From Vigna angularis (taxonomy: Eukaryota; Streptophyta; Magnoliopsida; Fabales; Fabaceae), in contig NC_068974.1 in assembly GCF_016808095.1 (NCBI RefSeq), forward strand, positions 25,280,825-25,344,824: a stretch of DNA of 64,000 nucleotides. The letters are read 5' to 3'. Both the position numbers and the translations under genes were made by a program. Of the stretch, positions 56,616 to 64,000 are shown piece by piece. Under the pieces are notes generated by a model. That model saw nothing but the letters and a program-made list of their open reading frames with translations. It was not told where the DNA came from and did not search any database. The stretch's first letter is position 1, and each line of letters starts with the position of its first letter.

Positions 56616-59600
56616 CAGTTATTAAATGTGTTAGGGCCATTAATAAAGGCAACTTTATAAAGTGATTTAATTAAGAAAAATATGGCTAAGGGTATATTTG
56701 TCATGAAAGTATATTGCGTAGAGATCAACAATAATTTTAATTTGTTGAAGGAGTCAAATTATAATTATTGAAACTAAAGAAAAGTAACTATGGGAGATTA
56801 TTTAAAGAGTCATGGTACTCATATGTGAGTACATCGAATCATTTCTGTTTCTTTCTCTTTATCCCCATCATAAGAGAAAATTCAGATAAAACTAAAGATA
56901 CTCTATTAGAGGGAATATTAGAGACCCATTTAGCTTGCTCATTAATTTGCTGTACTAAAGCTGATCTACCATTCTATGCTGCCTTGTTTGGCCAAATTCT
57001 TTCATGTACGCAAATTACTTTTGCTTCTCTGTTGCATCATATTTCATTTAAAGTTCACGGACACATCATGTCCTTGGGTGGCCATACTTTGCTGCTACTT
57101 TTGTATTATAATATTAGAACAAACCATAATTCACCATAGTTTAATGGATGCACGTGAATTATAAAATTTTAGTGCATGTTCCTCTACAAAACCGTGATGT
57201 ATCTTACCTCCTTCAAACATGATGTTATCTTCTTTTAAGATGTAACTTTATTCCCTTTTGACCATGTCTATGTGGTATAAATATAATATCAAAATTAAAG
57301 CTGATATGCTATTATGGATGTAAGATGTGTACACGTGAAATTGAAAATAATGGTCTGCACCAACTATATCAAATAATGAGTGAATAATCCAAATCATGGT
57401 TTCATGCTATTTTAAATTATCTTGATTTTTTTTTTTTTTACGAAACATAAGTGAGCGCTTTGACCATACCGTGTTGTCCATAAAATTTAAAGTTTGAGAT
57501 GCTTCTATAAACATTCTCACGGGTTCCAATTGTTTATGATAAAGCTTCTCCACTTGTACCATACATTGTAACAAATCTTTGTTGTTTTCTGCTGCCATAA
57601 AATATTCCCAACCGTTACATGTTGTCTAATTATTAATTCTTTAGTAAGAAAGGCTACAGCAGACTATTTCTTTTGGTCACTTATAAGAGAAAGATCACCC
57701 TTGGTCTTTCCTACTTTTCAGATGTATTAACAAGAAAACCAAATGCTTTCTTCACTCCTTTCTTTTGTATACCGTAGCCTTGTGAGCATGGTTCTATGAA
57801 AGGATTAGTTTAGCACCAAAGACAGATTTACTCACTGAATTATATTTCAATCTGATATGTAACTCTGATTTTGTTGCCATTATATGGTGGTGATGATCCT
57901 TATTGTTTGCGTTGTACCTCGTATAGCATGATGTGTTTTTATAAAGGATTGAGTATGATAGCTTGCTGAATGATGTAGCTCTTGAAATTAAATGTTGCAT
58001 GGGGAGCCAACCTTGCTTGTAAATTGTAGGATGATTGCATGGAATTATGTTATTTCCTGAAAGTTTGGTTGTTAATTTAGTAAATTGTGTCAGTTTTAAC
58101 ATATACTGATTCTGTTTGAGCTAAATTGTAAATTAGTGGCTTACATGATTGTGATTCTGGAAAATATATGTTAATCTTGTTGGATTGATGAACTGTGCCT
58201 ATAGTTGAATGCATAACTCTGCTCATATTGGAAGAGAATGTGGTATTCTGCAATTGCTTTAATTCCTTTGAATTCCGAAGCTTATCAAACTGGTATATGG
58301 ATGGAGTGTCGGTTTTGGAAGCTAAACTCTTTCTCTGATATCTTTAACGAACTGAACCAGGGAGGAGGACTACTCTGTTATGTGTTAATCAATGCTGAAT
58401 GGTAATTTATGTAAACTATAAAAGAATTAGATTAATTCCAAATCAAATTGCATGATAAATGAATTGTTTTGTTTCTTTATGTGGAAAGTTAGTATCATTG
58501 ATGATGAATGCTTTAATTATTGAGTCTATATATAAATGTAAATGCAAAAAAAAAAATTGAATCTGAATTCCCTCCATCATTTCTAAAAGTACAAAACTGA
58601 ATCTGATCTAGATAATACAATTGTATTTTTCCTTCTCTTAAAGAAAAGAATGGAAATATACAGCTATTTAATTATCATTGTTCTGTGACTCCGAACACCG
58701 TAATAATGTCTTAGATTACAATAAGATGTTTCTTGAGTTACTTCTCTTCAGATATCACTAGACTGATTTAAGTCACCTATTTCATTGATTGACAATTAAA
58801 TATAGGTCCAATGCTATAAAGCTCCTGCCATGAGAAGACCAGGGAAGGGTGGGCCCATTAGGTCTATTGTTGGTCAGCTTTACCTCTTGTTTCATGATTA
58901 ATATCACTGTAGAGTTTAGATATGTGTTTGACAATGTTATCACGAGCTGTATATACCACAATTATTAGAGTATATTTTCTGCAATTGCTAGAATAACTTT
59001 GTAGTCAATTTAATTGGTTCACTAATTATTTAAGTTTACTGTAAGATTTGTAAGAATTACATTTTGGTTTGAGTTTTGAGTTATGAAACTCATGAGGGTG
59101 TGTGATGCTCAGGTTTTACGAATTTAAAATGGAATTTTAATTTCACCCTATGCCTATGTACTTGTTGGCAGCTTAGTTAAATATTTATGATTTATATGAG
59201 CTTTATAACTACTAACAGTTGATGTTAACTCTAAACTATATGATTGTACACTAATCATATTACGATGCAACATTAGATGTTAATGTGTGTACACTGTTCT
59301 GTCTTGTAAGTGCCAATGCCTTACTCTCTTTTTCTACGGGTAATGGTAGTAGTAAATATACTTCTTGAATAAAATTGAAGGTGTGGTAATTGAAAATTTA
59401 AATGCTTTTAGTAGGAAAAACAAAAAACTATATCAAGATTCTATAATGGATAATAATCCTGTTTCAAGAACGAGCATCACTTTTAAATAATAATATTTGG
59501 AATTTGTGATGTATCAATATATAATAGTTTGTAAGAAATTATAAGCTGTTATGAAAGAATATGTAGTAATTCTGTATGATTATATATTAATTTAAATATC

Positions 59601-61220
59601 ATTATATTCACATTTTATTATCTATTTATTTTAATACATTAACCTACAAATAACAACGTAATAATAATTAAATAATTTTATATTATAAATTATGATGTTA
59701 ATAACAAACTTTATTGCATTTTTTTCTTCAAAAACAAAAATTTATTTTGGATATTGTATTGTTAAGCTCTCAATGTAGGATTATGATGGTCTTTTATTGC
59801 ATTAATAATTAAACTGGTTATCCTATATATAACAATACGTATAAATGCATATTTTGAATATTTTGAAATTGATGATGATTGAGATTGAAAGTCAAATTTG
59901 AATAATCGTTAGAGATTTAGAACTGTTTTTTATTAAATGATGATGGATGCTTAAGTCTGTGACTAGTATTAATTATAATGCTTTAACTATTATATTTTGA
60001 AGAGACGGTGAAAAATGAATAAAGACATTATAGAGTTGATATTTAAACATGGTAAATTAATTGAAGTTGATATAACTCTTAGGGTACATTGAAATTTATG
60101 AAGATTGGTTATTAGCTTGGTTGGGTGCTGTATGTGATATACTATTTATGTATATGTTGTAAATGTTAGCTCGTTCTATTTGTTAATATAGAAGATTATT
60201 TGACAAGTGAGAGATGGATAAAGACCTAGGAAGGTTTATAAGTAAAATAATGTATATTTAATGTATGATTTTAAATTGTTTTGTAGCGATATACTTTCTT
60301 ACTTAATAACTGAGTTGTAAATATTAAATAATTATGATGTGGAATATGAAAGAAATTTTTTTTATAAATTTCTGATCAATTAAAATAAAATGATTCTATT
60401 CATGATGATGATGAAATTTTAAATTTTTACACGTTTACATACATATTATGTCACTTTCTACAAAAGTTTCATCCAAAAGTAATATAGAAAAATTTATCAT
60501 ATTTACAATACTATCATACTACCTTTTATATACTTAGTGTGAATTTTGAATTAATATAAAATATCGTTATAAAAAACATATTTTGTACTAGTATAAAATT
60601 TTATTTAGCAAATGACGTGATTGTTTAAAACATCCATGCAGGTTTATCTTTCAATTATAACCATTAGAAAATTATCTAATTATTTTTATTTAAATGTTAT
60701 TGAAAATAAATATTTATTGTGAGTACCAGAAATTACATGTAAATAAAGATAAGATATTGTATTGGAAATAAAATATATGAATGTAAATTCCTATAGTAAT
60801 CTTCTTTGTCACAATATTTATCTTTCTTACATTTTAATGAAATAAAAATGGTAAAATTTGAAATTAATTTTATCGACTTTTTGTTTTGAAAATACATGTG
60901 TGGGTCACTTGGAATGACTATATATACAATTTTATAAGATTTTGATTTTAGAAATACGGATGCAGTGAAACAACAAAATTTTGGAATCTGGACATATATA
61001 ATTCCAAAAATTTGTGACACACGCAAGGCATTTCATTGAAAGCTACTCTGGCACCGTTTGCCATGTCAGTGCCTCTAGGTTACTGTTTTGACAAATAATT
61101 TGTCCGGATGCATACAGTTGGACGACGAGTCGAACAAAACTTCCTCAGACGTACGTTATGTGCTCTTCGAGTTTGAGTTGAAAACAAGAACATTAATTTA
61201 CCTTTCAACATTATCTTTGC
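56216..61220. other. AT-rich intergenic DNA
   Basis: An (AT)n run lies at 56533-56614. A minus-strand frame at 57407-57598 (start MAAENNKDLLQCMVQVEKLY) and a plus-strand frame at 56768-57139 look more protein-like than their surroundings. They have no motif I know and no visible partner exons. I see no transposon termini and no other gene. Confidence 0.45.
56533..56614. repeat. (AT)n microsatellite
   Basis: TA run of about 80 bp. Confidence 0.95.
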
Positions 61221-61228
61221 TATAAATA
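61221..61228 (+). promoter_or_regulatory. TATA box of the cysteine protease gene
   Basis: TATAAATA, 97 bp upstream of the stop-free frame's trailing leader start region and about 104 bp before the ATG at 61325. It gives a plausible 5' leader of ~70 bp. Confidence 0.7.
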
Positions 61229-61324
61229 CCGTAAATAATCATACCCACTTGTAAAACACATCTTTCAAACATTTCACTAACCAGCCTAAAGTTATTCCAA
61301 TATCTGTCACATACATTAGCTACC

Positions 61325-62356
61325 ATGGTTGCAAAAAATAAGTTCTATCATATTTCACTGGCATTGCTTTTTTGCATTGGATTCTTGGCTTTTCAAGTCT
61401 CATGTCGCACTCTCCAAGATGTCACCATGTATGAGAAGCATGAGGAATGGATGGCTCGTTATGGCAAATGGTATAAGGACCCTCAAGAAAGAGAAAAGCG
61501 TTTCAAGATATTCAAGGAAAATGTGAATTACATTGAAGCCTTCAACAGTGCTGCCAATAAACCTTACAAGTTAGCCATTAATCAATTTGCAGACCTCACC
61601 AACAAGGAGTTCATAGCACCAAGAAATAGATTCAAGGGGCACATGTGTTCCTCAATCATAAGGACAACCCCTTTTAAGTACGAAAATGTGACGTCAGTAC
61701 CATCCACAGTGGATTGGAGACAAAAGGGTGCGGTGACACCAGTCAAAGACCAAGGCCAATGTGGATGTTGCTGGGCGTTTTCTGCTGTTGCATCAGCAGA
61801 AGGAATTCATCAATTGAGCTCTGGAAAATTGATTTCTTTGTCTGAACAAGAACTTGTTGATTGTGACACAAAGGGTGTGGATCAAGGTTGTGAAGGTGGT
61901 CTTATGGATGATGCTTTCAAATTCATCATCAAAAATCAAGGACTCAACACTGAAGCCAATTACCCTTTCAAGGGCGTTGACGGAACCTGCAATGCAAAGG
62001 CAGCATCTAGTCATGCCGCTACCATTAATGGGTTCGAGGATGTCCCAGCAAACAATGAGAAGGCACTGCAAAAGGCTGTAGCGAATCAACCAGTTTCTGT
62101 TGCAATTGATGCTAGTGGCTCTGACTTTCAATTTTATAAGAGTGGTGTCTTCACTGGTTCATGTGGAACTGAGTTGGACCACGGTGTGACTGCTGTGGGA
62201 TATGGTGTCAGCAACGATGGAACTGAGTATTGGTTGGTTAAGAACTCATGGGGAACTGAGTGGGGTGAAGAAGGCTACATTAGAATGCAAAGGGGTGTAG
62301 ATTCCGAGGAAGGGCTGTGTGGCATTGCTATGCAAGCATCTTACCCTACTGCATAG
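61325..62356 (+). CDS. papain-type cysteine protease, SAG12-like (C1A)
   Basis: 343 residues, uninterrupted. The ATG sits in ACCATGG, a strong plant context. Signal peptide about 1-27. I29 prodomain about 37-93 with a perfect ERFNIN pattern (E55, R59, F63, N66, I70, N74) and INQFAD at 85-90. The mature enzyme starts near VPSTVDW (125-131). Catalytic residues are Gln143, Cys149 (in GQCGCCWAF), His286 (LDHGVTAVGYG) and Asn307 (KNSWG); the GCEGG motif is at 189-193. One N-glycosylation site (NVT, 121). No granulin domain and no KDEL tail. It would act in vacuole or secretory compartments in protein turnover, for example during senescence. All key residues are present. It lacks any intron, whereas relatives often have one. 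No transposon interrupts it. Confidence 0.95.
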   Translation: MVAKNKFYHISLALLFCIGFLAFQVSCRTLQDVTMYEKHEEWMARYGKWYKDPQEREKRFKIFKENVNYIEAFNSAANKPYKLAINQFADLTNKEFIAPRNRFKGHMCSSIIRTTPFKYENVTSVPSTVDWRQKGAVTPVKDQGQCGCCWAFSAVASAEGIHQLSSGKLISLSEQELVDCDTKGVDQGCEGGLMDDAFKFIIKNQGLNTEANYPFKGVDGTCNAKAASSHAATINGFEDVPANNEKALQKAVANQPVSVAIDASGSDFQFYKSGVFTGSCGTELDHGVTAVGYGVSNDGTEYWLVKNSWGTEWGEEGYIRMQRGVDSEEGLCGIAMQASYPTA

Positions 62357-62706
62357 TTATAAAATTACAACCTTGTTAAGCTATTTTCAATTCTACGTAT
62401 CTTTTTAAGCATTGATCACTGCTGTTGGTCATCTACTGTACATGCAATATTGTACTTTTCCCTTGTTATTAATCAATTTATCCAATGAAAATGAGTCATG
62501 GTTGACTTAAGAGAGTTATACAATACAAGATAAATTATCATAACAATCACACAAGTTAAATGGATAAGTACTAAGGCAGTCTTGAAATTCTTCATGCAAC
62601 AGAAAACTGCGTTGAACAAAACAGGGAGAAGAGGAAGCGAAAGACTCTTTGTTAAATATCAGAAAATGTATGTGTTCCAAGGAATACACTAAATAATGGG
62701 TATTAA
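62357..62706. other. 3' flank of the cysteine protease gene
   Basis: The 3' untranslated region and poly(A) site are expected here (AATGAAAA at about 62484 is a weak candidate signal). Beyond 62520 the DNA may belong to the copia fragment. Confidence 0.45.
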
Positions 62707-63147
62707 TCAGCAGAGTAAATAATTATTAATCAGCAGAGTAAATAATTTTGGATAATTTTGGATTTTGACAGCCCCTTCAACCTGGGGAGTAGATATCAAG
62801 CATTCCCAGCTTGCAAATGTGAATATGAAAGGTCGAAGGAGGTAAGGCTTTGGTGAGAAGATGTGTTGCTGAAATTTGGAGCTTATAGGCAGAAGTTTGA
62901 TGGTGCCTTGATGAACGTTTTCACTAACAATGTGGTAGTCAATTTCTATATGCTTTGTATGCTCATGAAAAACTTGGTTTGAGGCAATCTGCATAACAGA
63001 TTGGTTGTCATAATGTAAGAGAGATGGCCTTATGTATGGAACATGAAGGTCTTTCAAAAGGTAAGAGAGCCATTGGACTTCACATGTGGTAGAGGTAAGA
63101 GCTTTGTATTCTACCTCAGACGAACTTTTAGAAACCGTAAGTTGCAT
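62707..63147 (-). pseudogene. copia RNase H fragment
   Basis: The minus strand reads TVSKSSSEVEYKALTSTTCE, then VQWLSYLL, then HYDNQSVMQIASN and HTKHIEIDYHIV. This is the C-terminal RNase H domain of a copia polyprotein, in one open frame of about 110 residues before it decays. It is from a different lineage than the 18.9-42.4 kb element. No reverse transcriptase lies upstream, so it is a stranded 3' end. Confidence 0.8.
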
Positions 63148-63299
63148 TTTTGATTTCCGAAAATTGGAGAATGACCGAGGTAGACAATGTATCTAGTAAC
63201 AAAATGTCAAGTATCAATACATCCAGCCCAATAACACCACTAAAAGTTTCATATCCCTTGAATTCCAATTTGTAAAGAACATCATGAACCTCGAGAAAT

Positions 63300-63910
63300 T
63301 TGTTCTTCCAAGTGTTTGTTCCTTGATTTTGTCATACGTCCTTTGAATTGCAATGACTATTCTTCAAATTCTTTTTCTATTGGATCACGGGATAGACCTC
63401 TATCATTCCCTCTTTCTTGAAGTGAATTTGTCCTCAAATGAGTATCGACATAAAATAGAGACAAGTCATTAATGTTGAAACTAGAACTCACTCTTTAGTC
63501 ATTAGGGAGATCAATAATCTAAGCATTATCTAATTCTCCTAAGAATTTAAAAAGGTGTATGTCCTCTAGGTAGAAGCTTAGATTTCCTTTTGGAAGGAAA
63601 CCTCTCCTTCTTAAGGTGTACCCACACCTAATCTTCAGGCTCAAACTACATCTTCTTACTCCCTTGGTTAGTCTTAGAAGCCAATTTGTCCATCCTCTTT
63701 TCAATTTGTGCCTTCACTTCCTTATGCAAGTTCCTAACAAAAGTAGCTTTGGCAAGACCATCTTTGTTAGTCATAGAATCAATATTAAGCAAAGGCGTTA
63801 AATCTAAGGGAATTAGAGGGTTAAAACCATAAACTATCTCAAATGGAGACATACAAGTAATATAATGAATTACCATATCATAAGAAAATTCCACTTAAGG
63901 TATCCATGCT
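63300..63910 (-). pseudogene. Ty3/gypsy integrase C-terminal fragment
   Basis: The minus strand reads MSPFEIVYGFNPLIPLDL and then KEVKAQIEKRMDKLASKTNQ, the end of the gypsy integrase core and its following segment. The next frame gives a VWVHLKKERFP-like block and LPRGHTPF-like residues, the usual gypsy GPF region. Frameshifts separate the blocks. A PPT-like sequence with TTGAGGACAAAT at about 63425 resembles the same motif near 6725 in the first gypsy element. Confidence 0.7.
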
Positions 63911-64000
63911 TCCTAAATTCACAAATTTTTATTTACAAAGCATCTAAGGAGTAGAGAAAGAGTTCGATTTCCCACTTCGGTTTGTCCATCCGTTTAAGGA
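63911..64000 (-). pseudogene. gypsy integrase fragment continuing past the window edge
   Basis: The final bases on the minus strand continue the gypsy integrase (a TDGQTEVGNRTLS-like block is suggested by TCCTTAAACGGATGGACAAA). The fragment runs off the window. Confidence 0.5.

Noticed and set aside
58100..61000. Possible hidden MITEs or RNA genes in the quiet region
   Set aside because: I found no paired termini, target duplications or tRNA-like sequence by eye. A dedicated search would be needed to exclude them.

Overview
This is nuclear DNA of a flowering plant. It is AT-rich, holds two plant-type protease genes with eukaryotic promoters, many canonical GT..AG introns, long (AT)n microsatellites, and a dense load of Ty1/copia, Ty3/gypsy, CACTA (En/Spm) and hAT elements. 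The LTR families and the protease types look like those of a legume (Phaseoleae); that is inference from memory, not a search.

Layout. 1-5.2 kb: intergenic DNA with a possible exon fragment, small tandem repeats and one CACTA-type terminal fragment (to 4329). 5.2-10.07 kb: a minus-strand gypsy element with a broken gag, inserted beside an older gypsy protease fragment. 10.07-13.47 kb: a roughly 1.8-kb unit in two full copies plus a partial third. 15.04-17.80 kb: a short-LTR copia element (TSD AGTTT) carrying a gypsy solo LTR (TSD GGCGT). 18.94-42.41 kb: a minus-strand copia retrotransposon split between integrase and reverse transcriptase by a CACTA element at 22626-39780 (TSD ATT), which is itself split by a second, transposase-bearing CACTA element at 26748-39753 (TSD TAT). 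A solo LTR (19126-20531) lies in the copia 3' region. 43.1-44.2 kb: a matrix-metalloproteinase-like gene whose catalytic Glu is Gln. 45.28-46.89 kb: a non-autonomous CACTA element (TSD CTT) with an exon-like insert. 47.92-48.47 kb: a hAT-type MITE (8-bp TSD). 48.65-54.23 kb: a gypsy-type element with no recognisable gag or pol, containing another solo LTR (TSD TTGAT). 54.77-56.21 kb: a CACTA DUF4216 remnant. 56.2-61.2 kb: quiet AT-rich DNA. 61.3-62.4 kb: an intact papain-type cysteine protease gene. 62.7-64 kb: copia RNase H and gypsy integrase fragments.

Only the cysteine protease (61325-62356, +) and the metalloproteinase-like gene (43088-44188, -) look like ordinary host genes. The rest is a layered record of transposition. 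Two CACTA elements carry recognisable host gene pieces: a MATE-transporter exon in the outer one and an S-locus-glycoprotein/receptor-kinase piece in the inner one. The inner element's two genes can be modelled with all splice phases consistent. Its transposase has two frameshifts, so it is probably no longer autonomous. I saw no tRNA, rRNA or CRISPR.
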